A DNA stretch of 6,674 nt from an uncultured Bacilli bacterium (GCA_947630935.1 CANRJL010000058.1:1-6674); one strand, 5' to 3'. Positions 1-6,527 are shown, counted from the stretch's first letter. The notes: generated by a model from the letters alone, not told the origin. Program-made: numbers and translations.

Positions 1-9
1 TTCAATAAT

Positions 10-58
10 TCCTTTAAAATAAAGTATATCCTGTAATTTTTTATTTTGTGTCATTATA
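10..58 (-). promoter_or_regulatory. Candidate promoter -10 and ribosome binding site for a gene beyond the left edge
   Basis: On the minus strand TATAAT (53-58) is preceded by TG one base upstream (TGCTATAAT), an extended -10; I see no convincing -35. AAAGGA (10-15) follows about 40 nt downstream, leaving 9 nt before the window edge, so a start codon could lie just outside. A TTG at 3-5 is only 4 nt from the SD. Alternatively, ATG at 52-54 opens an 18-codon frame that stays open to the edge, but that ATG overlaps the -10 and has no SD. Both readings imply a minus-strand gene to the left; neither is proven. Confidence 0.25.
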
Positions 59-71
59 GCAAGGAAAGAGG

Positions 72-86
72 GTTAATTATTTTAAC
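72..86. promoter_or_regulatory. Operator-like dyad between divergent promoters
   Basis: GTTAA-TTATT-TTAAC is a perfect 5-bp inverted repeat with a 5-nt centre. It overlaps the -35 hexamer (82-87) of the plus-strand promoter and lies just upstream of the minus-strand -10 (53-58). That position suits a repressor site for a divergent pair, but in AT-rich DNA a dyad this short can arise by chance. Confidence 0.2.
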
Positions 87-109
87 AAGGCAAAATATTT
101 TGATATAAT
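82..109 (+). promoter_or_regulatory. Plus-strand sigma-A-type promoter with extended -10
   Basis: TTAACA (82-87), a 16-nt spacer and TATAAT (104-109) form a near-consensus housekeeping promoter. TG at 101-102 gives TGATATAAT, an extended -10. Transcription would start near 115-117, directly at the GGAG (116-119) that serves the small ORF at 130. The same tight -10-to-SD arrangement is seen at the other gene starts of this window. Without termination, its transcript would run antisense into the 3' end of the large surface-protein gene. Confidence 0.5.
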
Positions 110-129
110 TAAACTGGAGATTATAATAT

Positions 130-216
130 ATGAATTATGTATACATGCATATAAAAGAGAAAAAACTTGTCATTTTTTTATTTATAATGACAAGTTTTAA
201 AATCATACTTACTTAA
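130..216 (+). CDS. Putative 28-residue hydrophobic small protein
   Basis: The ORF is ATG (130-132) to TAA (214-216), 28 codons. It begins MNYVYMHIKEKK and continues with a strongly hydrophobic run (LVIFLFIM) before a short tail, so a single membrane-associated helix is plausible. GGAG (116-119) lies 10 nt upstream of the ATG, the same spacing as at the two large genes here, and an extended -10 promoter precedes it. Against it: the ORF contains the whole 13-bp hairpin that ends the opposing gene, it overlaps the last bases of that gene, and no plus-strand terminator follows. I recognise no family. It could be a small membrane peptide (type I toxin-like by composition only), the remnant of a longer gene, or a chance ORF under a promoter that makes an antisense RNA. 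Confidence 0.3.
   Translation: MNYVYMHIKEKKLVIFLFIMTSFKIILT
157..198 (-). terminator. Intrinsic terminator of the large surface-protein gene
   Basis: AAAACTTGTCATT (162-174) and AATGACAAGTTTT (186-198) form a perfect 13-bp stem with an 11-nt loop. Read on the minus strand the stem ends in a run of six T, then CTCTTTT, which is the classic intrinsic terminator layout; it begins 15 nt after the stop codon. On the plus strand no T-run follows, so it should act mainly on minus-strand transcription. Confidence 0.88.
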
Positions 217-3200
217 ATAAATTGCCTCTTTTTAATAAAAATTAAACCTCCTCCACTCATTACTCCTAAACTAACAATAGTAATCATCAATTTCTTTAAA
301 GAATAAGATTTATTATCATTTTCATTTTGAGTATTTTGAGATAATTCCGAATTATTATCTTCAGATATAGAATTATTTAAATCATCAGTTTGTTCTTTAG
401 AATTAGAAACAAAATCATCATCTACATCTAAATTATTACTATCAATATTAATAGAATCTGTAATGTTCTTTTCATCGGCATTATTATAACTAATATCAGA
501 AGAATCATTTGCCGAATCAAGATTAAATTCTTGCCCTTCAAAAGATTCAATAGCATCTTCTTTATTCTCTAAAGAGACTTCATCATCACCACTACTCTTC
601 TTTGATAATTCTTCATTTTCTTTAGTGTTTATATTAGAAGAACTAAAAATAGAATTTTCTAAAATAAACGAATCTTCTTTACTTTGTTTTTCTAAAGACT
701 CTAAATTATCTTCAGTTTGAATCGAATCTACCTTTGCTAACATAGTTCCAATATTTCCAGCTAAATCTTGATAACTAAATTCGAAAGAACCATTTTCAGT
801 GAAATTATAAAAAGGCGAACCATCATTATTTAAAATTTTAATTTCTTCTTCACTAACTAATGTAGCATTAATAATTTCACTATAGTCATTTACCTTCTCA
901 TAAGTAACTGAAACATTAGGTAATTCTTTATCAATCCAATCTACTTTTGCCGTTATACTTCCCTCATTTTGATATTCATCAACAAAATTAAAAGTAAAAG
1001 AGCCATTTTCTTTAAATGTATAATAATCTAAACCTTCATTATTTATAACTGTAATAGGTCTATTAGCATTTACTAATTTTACTGTAACATCTTGATTTGT
1101 TAAATATGTATGATTATATTCTAATTCAACCGTTAAAGGCGATGTTTTTGTTTTATCTTCAAATAAATTAATCAATGAGGCTGACATATAATTACCAACT
1201 GTTTCAACACCAATTAATTTTACATATGAAGCTTTAACAGATTCTGCAAATATCTCTTTTTTAGAAGATGCATCTTCAGACCATTCGACATTTTCCAAAA
1301 CATTTTCCCAATTCTCACCATCCATACTAACCTGAATAGTCGCCATTTTAACAATTCCGTTTGAACCATTTTGCCGCGGAACATATTCCAAAGCAGACAA
1401 ATAAGTAGGTTTATCTAATTTTAAAACAATATATTTATCCCAATCAGAACCATCCCAATTTGTATGCCACATCTTATTAATATTGCCATCAATAGCATTA
1501 TTAGAAGCATTATTTTCTCTTTCTAATTCTTCTGAAGAAACTGCATAAACACTCAACCGTGAATTAGGAATATAACTATTCTCAGCTACATCATTTTCTG
1601 TAAATTGAAAAGATAACGCTTCACTAGCAATTTTATTTTGGCTACTTTGAACACGCAATGAAATGGTTTTATTTCCAGTCAAATTAGGCTCTTCTTCTGC
1701 AAAAGAAATCCAATCTTGTCCCTCCATTTGCCATTCCATTGTATTATCAATACCATAAAATCTATTTTCTAAATCATTTTGAAAAACATGTGGAGTATCA
1801 GCTTGCAGAATATCAATGGCATATACATTATCTAATGCTCCAACAATTCTTACTAAAATATCTGTCTCAGAATGAATCAAGCTTAGTTCTTCAGCAGTAA
1901 GTAAATGCTCTTTACCACTCACAGATTTCCAACTATCTTCATCAATTCCGCTTACTAAATTATATTGCCACTGCACATCATTTCCCGTAAAACGATCAGA
2001 AAGAATTATTTTGCCAGCATTCTCACCATCAAAGGAAAATGTAGCTAAGTCAGTATCATTATTTTTCAACAAGTAATTAGCAACTTGTTTAGTTGCATGA
2101 GGTTGTAATACATCAGCTTCTGTCGCTAAAACTGCCTTGTTTAAAGCATTATTTTCTAATTCAATTAATTTTCCTATTGCCCCATGACTCTTTAAATTTG
2201 GTTCTATAATTCTTAATAAATCATCCATTGGCAAAGGATAATAAGTAAAATTATCAACAATTCTTTGAGCTAATCGCAAATATTGTTCATCTGATTTTTG
2301 CATTTTAACATATAAATTTACTAGTCCTAACCAAGCGTCAAAATTAATAGCTTGAATCTTAATACTATCTTCATAAATAGTTTCTAATTGCTGAAAATCA
2401 TCTTTATATACATCAGCTTTCAACAAAATATTTTCAGCTTTAACATAGCTATCATAATCATTTAAAGCACTTTGGGCTAAAAGAATATAACTAGCTGGAT
2501 ATGCTCCAGCATAAGAACCAGAACCCCAGCCATTTGGCATTCGAACAGATAATTTCTCCGTTTTTCCCGATTGCCCCCAACCAGATACATCATTGGCTAA
2601 ATTCCATATTTTTTGATGCTGTTGGTTATAACTCATATAAATATAAGCCGCATGACCAGGTTGTGAAACAACACTAGATGGCACCCCATAAGAACCCCAT
2701 ATATTAGAACCTGTTTTAGACAACCCACCACAAACAGAACCTTCTTCAAAAACTATCCACAATTTAGGATATCCCTTTTTATAAGTAATATTATAATCTT
2801 CTAAGTGATATTTATCACTCCATAAACGATAATTTGTATAATCATAATATTTAGGGTCAGGATAATTATACCCAAAACGATAAGTTATATATGAATAAGG
2901 GTTAGTACTATTCTTTTCTTTCGAATAATGATTTAACCAAATTATTTCTTCATCATCAATAATATTATTCATTACAAAACGCATTTCTTCAACCGATAAA
3001 TTAGTAAAAATATCCTTATCTAATGAATCTTCTAAATATAATTTCTTAAATATTTCATAACGAGAAGTTGCCTTAGAACCATTGGGATCATTTATATCAT
3101 CACTTACCCCAGAAACCCAAAGACCTACATTAGCGGAATGAGTAAGTGATAAAGAAATCATCATTTTTTCATATAATTCTTTATTTTCTCCCTGTAAATC

Positions 3201-4130
3201 TTGGGCATAATTTTGATATAATTCATTTAAAACTTTTAAAGAAGATACATAATTTCCATCAGGCTCACCACCTAATAAATATTGATTTAATAACTCTTCA
3301 TCTTCCATTAGCCATTTCAAAATATTTAAATATTCTTCTTTATAATTAGCTAATGATTGTAAGACATCATATCCTACACGTTTAACAAATTCTCGCTGAA
3401 AAAGAAGCAAATTTTTGTTAGCTAAAGATTCATAATCACTGCCTTTAATAATTTCATCATATTCATCAAGAGTCTTAATAAAAGGAACAACTAAATCATT
3501 TTCTTCATAATCTTCTTTAATTAATTTAGCATTAGCATACACAGCATCATCATACCAATGACTATACCAACTATTGCCATTTTCATAAGCATACAATTTT
3601 AAATAACGAATATTTTGGATATTTACCTTGGCAAAGACAGCATTATCTACTCCTTTTAAAGTATTAGTTACAAAAGCATCTTGCCAATTAATTCCATCAC
3701 TAGAAGTAGCAATTGTAAACTTTACTCCACTGTTATAGTAATTACTAGTTTCCTTAGAATCTACTCCTAAATATGCAGTAAAATAATCATAATCATAATC
3801 TTGTAAATCATAAACTATTGTAGAAGTAGCCCATGCAGAAATTCCCTTAATAAAAGATTTTTTTTCATTATTAATCAAAACAGAAATTAACCCACTTGAA
3901 TTATTTTTATCAAGATGTAAATAATAACCATCCTTAACACTAGTTTTTTCATTCATATAAGGAATATCAGATAAATAAACAAAAGATTCCTTATTATTAG
4001 CATTGCCCATTACAAAAGGTTTACTAACATTTACTTTTGCATGATAAGCCCAATTTTTTGAACTAAAAACAACACTTAAGGAAAGAAAAAATAAAATTCC
4101 CAAAATTAAAATTTTTAATTGATATTTCAT
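213..4130 (-). CDS. Large membrane-anchored surface protein: NPCBM, transglutaminase-like core, F5/8 type C and Ig-like modules
   Basis: The product is 1305 residues. I take the ATG at 4130 (MKYQLKILIL) as the start: AAAGAAAGG (4141-4149) lies 10 nt upstream and the promoter at 4156-4184 would fall inside any longer version. Order of parts: signal peptide (1 to about 31); NPCBM-type carbohydrate-binding domain (about 39-206, with KGISAWATSTIVYDL and DGINW); helical region (about 217-330); a core with Cys467 (GSVCGGLSKTGSNIW), GVP (482-484), His493 (QPGHAAYI) and Asp514 (NDVSGW), arranged as in transglutaminase-like/papain-fold enzymes; a TPR-like helical stretch (about 543-692); two beta-rich segments (about 693-847); an F5/8 type C (discoidin, CBM32-like) domain (854-991, with AIDGN, MWHTNW and YVPRQNG); two Ig-like repeats 71 residues apart (about 999-1138); an Asp/Glu/Asn/Ser-rich stalk (about 1139-1277); a membrane helix (about 1280-1299) and tail KKRQFI. 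No LPXTG-like motif precedes the helix. It probably acts outside the cell on glycoproteins or cell-wall material; the reaction (proteolysis, amide hydrolysis or cross-linking) is unknown. Confidence 0.95.
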   Translation of the reverse strand: MKYQLKILILGILFFLSLSVVFSSKNWAYHAKVNVSKPFVMGNANNKESFVYLSDIPYMNEKTSVKDGYYLHLDKNNSSGLISVLINNEKKSFIKGISAWATSTIVYDLQDYDYDYFTAYLGVDSKETSNYYNSGVKFTIATSSDGINWQDAFVTNTLKGVDNAVFAKVNIQNIRYLKLYAYENGNSWYSHWYDDAVYANAKLIKEDYEENDLVVPFIKTLDEYDEIIKGSDYESLANKNLLLFQREFVKRVGYDVLQSLANYKEEYLNILKWLMEDEELLNQYLLGGEPDGNYVSSLKVLNELYQNYAQDLQGENKELYEKMMISLSLTHSANVGLWVSGVSDDINDPNGSKATSRYEIFKKLYLEDSLDKDIFTNLSVEEMRFVMNNIIDDEEIIWLNHYSKEKNSTNPYSYITYRFGYNYPDPKYYDYTNYRLWSDKYHLEDYNITYKKGYPKLWIVFEEGSVCGGLSKTGSNIWGSYGVPSSVVSQPGHAAYIYMSYNQQHQKIWNLANDVSGWGQSGKTEKLSVRMPNGWGSGSYAGAYPASYILLAQSALNDYDSYVKAENILLKADVYKDDFQQLETIYEDSIKIQAINFDAWLGLVNLYVKMQKSDEQYLRLAQRIVDNFTYYPLPMDDLLRIIEPNLKSHGAIGKLIELENNALNKAVLATEADVLQPHATKQVANYLLKNNDTDLATFSFDGENAGKIILSDRFTGNDVQWQYNLVSGIDEDSWKSVSGKEHLLTAEELSLIHSETDILVRIVGALDNVYAIDILQADTPHVFQNDLENRFYGIDNTMEWQMEGQDWISFAEEEPNLTGNKTISLRVQSSQNKIASEALSFQFTENDVAENSYIPNSRLSVYAVSSEELERENNASNNAIDGNINKMWHTNWDGSDWDKYIVLKLDKPTYLSALEYVPRQNGSNGIVKMATIQVSMDGENWENVLENVEWSEDASSKKEIFAESVKASYVKLIGVETVGNYMSASLINLFEDKTKTSPLTVELEYNHTYLTNQDVTVKLVNANRPITVINNEGLDYYTFKENGSFTFNFVDEYQNEGSITAKVDWIDKELPNVSVTYEKVNDYSEIINATLVSEEEIKILNNDGSPFYNFTENGSFEFSYQDLAGNIGTMLAKVDSIQTEDNLESLEKQSKEDSFILENSIFSSSNINTKENEELSKKSSGDDEVSLENKEDAIESFEGQEFNLDSANDSSDISYNNADEKNITDSINIDSNNLDVDDDFVSNSKEQTDDLNNSISEDNNSELSQNTQNENDNKSYSLKKLMITIVSLGVMSGGGLIFIKKRQFI

Positions 4131-4140
4131 AACTAACATT

Positions 4141-4184
4141 CCTTTCTTTAAATTTATTATAAAGAAGAAAAAACTAATTGCCAA
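4141..4184 (-). promoter_or_regulatory. Promoter and ribosome binding site of the large surface-protein gene
   Basis: On the minus strand TTGGCA (4179-4184), a 17-nt spacer and TATAAT (4156-4161) form a near-consensus housekeeping promoter. Transcription would start near 4149, giving a leader of about 19 nt that carries the SD AAAGAAAGG (4141-4149) 10 nt before ATG 4128-4130. The in-frame ATG at 4137-4139 is only 1 nt from the SD, and the one at 4182-4184 lies in the -35 and would not be transcribed. This decides the start and shows the gene is transcribed independently of the one upstream. Confidence 0.75.
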
Positions 4185-4214
4185 TCAAAAAAGTAAATGG
4201 TTTGCAAAGATAAT

Positions 4215-4229
4215 GTAAATAATATTTAC
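4215..4229. promoter_or_regulatory. Perfect 15-nt palindrome upstream of the large gene's promoter
   Basis: GTAAATA-A-TATTTAC is a perfect 7-bp dyad around one central base. Further GTAAAT or ATTTAC copies lie at 4192-4197 and 4244-4249. The dyad centre is about 73 nt upstream of the predicted transcription start, a position typical of activator sites. It lacks the central CG of a CcpA cre box, and I cannot assign a regulator. AT-richness raises the chance of coincidence. Confidence 0.3.
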
Positions 4230-4280
4230 TAGCTAATTTAACTATTTACAAACTAATTTTAAAACTATTTAAAGCCAAAT

Positions 4281-4321
4281 AAAAACCTATAAAGTGACCA
4301 TTTAAATCAACTTTACAGGTT
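4281..4321 (-). terminator. Intrinsic terminator of the thioester-domain protein gene
   Basis: AACCTATAAAGT (4284-4295) and ACTTTACAGGTT (4310-4321) form a 12-bp stem with a 14-nt loop. The single mismatch is a G-U wobble only when read as minus-strand RNA (on the plus strand it would be A against C), which supports minus orientation. The minus-strand stem ends in TTTTT (4281-4285). It starts 22 nt after the stop codon and separates this gene from the next one downstream. Confidence 0.82.
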
Positions 4322-4343
4322 ATTTTTTATCTGTGATTTTTTT

Positions 4344-5954
4344 TTATAAACGATATAGTTTAGATTTACGCATTGAATTAAACCAAATACCTAAACCACC
4401 TATTCCTAAAACAGCAATAATAGTTAAAGAAATCATTCCTGTTTTTGGGTTGTCAAATACCGTAATTGGTACTTCTGCTTCCATATCAGATTCTTTATAA
4501 ATTACTCTAGTTTTATTGATAACTTCACCTTGTTTAACATTATCTTTAACTTTAGTAACTAAAGTAAATATTTTTTCTTCATCTGGTGCTAAATTTAATG
4601 TCCAAGTAACTTCATTACCAGATACTTGACCACCATTGGCATCAACAATAGAAAGCTCAGTTGGTACATTATCTACAACTTTAACATCATCTAATTGTAC
4701 TTTTCCCGTATTATGAACTTTAATTGTATATGTAACAGTTTCACCATAAGAAACTAATTTTTTATCTACTTCTTTAATAATATTAGGTGGAATACATTTT
4801 TGGAATTCATACTTGTCATCAACAGCTACTTGATAGCCACCTAAAGTAACTAAAGTCTGTGTAGCAACTGTATCACGAGTTTCATCTCTATTTACAGCTT
4901 CAAAAACATAACCGCCTTGTTGGGTAACACTTCCTTTAATAGTGAAAGATATTTTTGTTTCTCCAACTTCTACTCCCAATGGAACAGTGTAAGTATTACC
5001 ATCTTTCTTTACTTCATTTAAATTCATTTCTTTAATAACTTTATCATCTTGATAAATAGCTAATTTTACATCTTCTTTTATTATATGTAAATCAGTTAAT
5101 TCAAATACTAAATCGTTATTATTTTCAATAGATGCTTTTTTAATTTTTAAAGTATGATTTAAATCAGCATCTTCACCTTTTAAAGTAATCAAATAATCAT
5201 AAACGCCTTTAATATTTTTCTCAACTTCATCATGTTTACCTTCTTCAACAGTATTATCCCATAAACCAGCTGCACGCATAACTGTTCTTGAAGCTAATTC
5301 GAATGTTTGAGTATACATTTTTGTAACTTGTCCTGGGTTAGAAAAATTTAATATTGCATGCGTAGTTGCCGCTACTAATTCATCAAGATTAATATCACGA
5401 GTTGGGTTTTCATTAGCCTTAACAGTCAAGAAATTACCCTTTTTAACTAAAACACCAGCTTCTGTCAAAAAGTCTTTCATTTCCTTTTCTGTAATAAAAG
5501 GATAAGAATGATACATAATACCTAAAAGACTTGGCTTAATTTCATCTTTCAAAAGCTTTGAAGACTTTAAATCAACTTTGTGATAAGGCTCAGTCTCACG
5601 AATATCAACAAATAATTCAGCACAGTAACCAACATAATATGAATCATCTAAAGGTGTCCATGGTACAGTATACTTTTCATGAAAATTCCAAGTTTCATCT
5701 TTTTCAACATCCTTTATATCGCTTAGCACCGTATAAATAGCCGGAATATAAGCTTCAAGTTCAATCTCTTGTTGACCATTAGGATCTTCCTCAGTCCACA
5801 TTGGAATCATTTGCTTAAAACCATAAGCATGTTGGCTTCTGTAATAATGAGTATTTTTCATCGGAATATAATACAAATCTTCAGCATTAACCATCTTTAA
5901 ACTACCAACAATACATAGGCAAACAAAGAATAAATATAAAGCAATCTTTTTCAA
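4344..5954 (-). CDS. Thioester-domain (TQXA-type) cell-wall surface protein with DUF11 repeat and NPKTG anchor
   Basis: The product is 536 residues starting at TTG (5952-5954); a stop lies two codons upstream in frame and AAGGAG sits 10 nt before the TTG. Residues 1-24 are a signal peptide ending VNA. The Gram-positive thioester domain (about 100-232) shows Cys111 in VGYCAELF, the GIMYHSYPF element (145-153, compare ILYNGYP of the family) and the second motif VAATTHAILNF (194-204). In this family Cys and a Gln in the second motif form an internal thioester that bonds covalently to host proteins. Here Thr198/His199 occupy the Gln position, so the bond may not form. A beta-rich region follows (about 268-375), then a DUF11-type repeat (about 393-498, YGETVTYTIKVHNTG). 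The sorting signal is NPKTG (502-506), a hydrophobic helix (about 507-526) and a basic tail (RKSKLYRL), as expected for sortase attachment to peptidoglycan. No sortase is in the window. Its likely role is adhesion. It forms its own transcription unit. Confidence 0.95.
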   Translation of the reverse strand: MKKIALYLFFVCLCIVGSLKMVNAEDLYYIPMKNTHYYRSQHAYGFKQMIPMWTEEDPNGQQEIELEAYIPAIYTVLSDIKDVEKDETWNFHEKYTVPWTPLDDSYYVGYCAELFVDIRETEPYHKVDLKSSKLLKDEIKPSLLGIMYHSYPFITEKEMKDFLTEAGVLVKKGNFLTVKANENPTRDINLDELVAATTHAILNFSNPGQVTKMYTQTFELASRTVMRAAGLWDNTVEEGKHDEVEKNIKGVYDYLITLKGEDADLNHTLKIKKASIENNNDLVFELTDLHIIKEDVKLAIYQDDKVIKEMNLNEVKKDGNTYTVPLGVEVGETKISFTIKGSVTQQGGYVFEAVNRDETRDTVATQTLVTLGGYQVAVDDKYEFQKCIPPNIIKEVDKKLVSYGETVTYTIKVHNTGKVQLDDVKVVDNVPTELSIVDANGGQVSGNEVTWTLNLAPDEEKIFTLVTKVKDNVKQGEVINKTRVIYKESDMEAEVPITVFDNPKTGMISLTIIAVLGIGGLGIWFNSMRKSKLYRL

Positions 5955-5964
5955 ATTTTACCAT

Positions 5965-6004
5965 CTCCTTATTATAATTATAACAAGCAAATAAAAATAA
6001 TCAA
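5965..6004 (-). promoter_or_regulatory. Promoter and ribosome binding site of the thioester-domain gene (TTG start)
   Basis: On the minus strand TTGATT (5999-6004), a 16-nt spacer and TATAAT (5977-5982) are preceded by TG (TGTTATAAT, extended -10). A second TATAAT abuts it at 5971-5976. AAGGAG (5965-5970) follows, 10 nt before the TTG codon. Transcription should start near 5970, so the mRNA would begin almost at the SD. The strong SD and promoter support TTG as the true start, since the next Met (residue 21) would remove most of the signal peptide. Confidence 0.75.
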
Positions 6005-6024
6005 GATAAAATTTAAAAAAAGAC

Positions 6025-6053
6025 AAAAAAAAGAATCTCATTCGAGTTCCTTT
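6025..6053 (-). terminator. Intrinsic terminator overlapping the stop codon of the S1-domain gene
   Basis: Read on the minus strand, AAAGGAACTC (6044-6053), loop GAAT, then GAGATTC continuing into eight T (6025-6032) form a stem with one bulged A and one G-U pair. GTC and a further T-run follow. The stop codon TGA (6038-6040) lies at the loop and second arm, so the last codons are inside the terminator. This insulates the S1 gene from the thioester-domain gene, whose promoter starts 21 nt further on. Confidence 0.8.
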
Positions 6054-6373
6054 AATTTTTCAGCCATCCATATTGGAAGTTGCTTTTTTAACGGGGCAAA
6101 TCCATGATCAATATCAATATCCTTTTCTTTCCCATAATCAGTATTTTTAATGCTACACTTCATTTGTTTTGTAGCTTCATCAATTTCTAATATTACACAT
6201 GGAATTACATCCCCTATTTGGGCATAATCTCCAACATTTTTTACAAAATGTTCACTAAGTTCAGAAATATGAATCAAACCTGTATAGCCATCATCAAAAA
6301 CAAGAAAAATTCCATATTTTTCCAAACCAGTAACGGACCCGTATGCAACTTTACCAACTTGATACGTTTCCAT
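6038..6373 (-). CDS. cvfD: S1-domain RNA-binding protein, CvfD/YugI (GSP13) family
   Basis: The product is 111 residues. A single S1 (OB-fold) RNA-binding domain fills residues 5-77: VGKVAYGSVTGLEKYGIF at the start, GLIHISELS (32-40), then VGDYAQIGDVI. A short linker leads to GFAPLKKQLPIW (91-102), resembling the conserved tail of Bacillus YugI/GSP13 and streptococcal CvfD. These are small cytoplasmic RNA- or ribosome-associated proteins that affect stress and virulence gene expression after transcription. I start at ATG 6371-6373 (METYQVGKV): an upstream in-frame ATG at 6389-6391 overlaps the -10 and cannot be translated from this promoter. GGTGG repeats (6379-6386) provide a weak SD 5-8 nt upstream. 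The length is slightly under that of YugI. It is a single-gene unit; the symbol rests on family resemblance only. Confidence 0.92.
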   Translation of the reverse strand: METYQVGKVAYGSVTGLEKYGIFLVFDDGYTGLIHISELSEHFVKNVGDYAQIGDVIPCVILEIDEATKQMKCSIKNTDYGKEKDIDIDHGFAPLKKQLPIWMAEKLKELE

Positions 6374-6378
6374 GTAAA

Positions 6379-6419
6379 CCACCACCAACATTATAACACG
6401 TCTAACGGAAAATAGTAAA
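6379..6419 (-). promoter_or_regulatory. Promoter and weak ribosome binding site of the S1-domain gene
   Basis: On the minus strand TATAAT (6390-6395) with TG one base upstream (TGTTATAAT) is an extended -10. The best -35 is TTTACT (6414-6419, 18-nt spacer), a partial match. Transcription should begin near 6383, leaving about 10 nt of leader that contains GGTGG as the SD. The tract GGTGGTGG just before the ATG is the only GC-rich patch of this leader. Confidence 0.6.
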
Positions 6420-6527
6420 TGAAAGAAATAAAAATCTATTTAAAATACACTTTTATTAATTTCTAAAAGTAGAATTTTCTTTTTATTTTACAATCATAAA
6501 TCTAAATTTTACCAATAAACATTCTTC

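Noticed and set aside
1..36. Plus-strand frame open from the left edge to TAA at 34-36
   Set aside because: Eleven codons are too few to identify a gene end, and no terminator follows.
3146..3349. 67-codon plus-strand ORF inside the large surface-protein gene
   Set aside because: It lies wholly antisense to a well-supported coding region, has no SD or promoter that I can see and resembles no family; a product of AT-rich codon use.
4131..4184. Longer N-terminus of the giant protein starting at 4184 or 4139
   Set aside because: The upstream part contains the -10 and -35 of the gene's own promoter, and the MKYQLKILIL start has the SD at proper distance and a normal signal peptide.
5558..5740. 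60-codon plus-strand ORF inside the thioester-domain gene
   Set aside because: Antisense shadow of a confident gene with no start signals.
6233..6252. Perfect 8-bp inverted repeat AACATTTT-TTAC-AAAATGTT
   Set aside because: It lies inside the S1 domain coding sequence, encodes ordinary family residues (EHFVKNVG) and has no T-run; probably chance, although autoregulation by the RNA-binding product cannot be excluded.
213..6373. Mollicute-type code (TGA as Trp)
   Set aside because: Trp codons checked are TGG and the S1 gene stops at TGA where its family ends, so the standard code fits.
6218..6415. 65-codon plus-strand ORF across the S1 gene and its promoter
   Set aside because: Antisense to the S1 domain and spanning its promoter; no SD precedes its start.
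6451..6490. Weak hairpin ACTTTT/AAAAGT followed by T-rich sequence
   Set aside because: Only 6 bp, no G-C content to speak of and no gene ending there on the plus strand.
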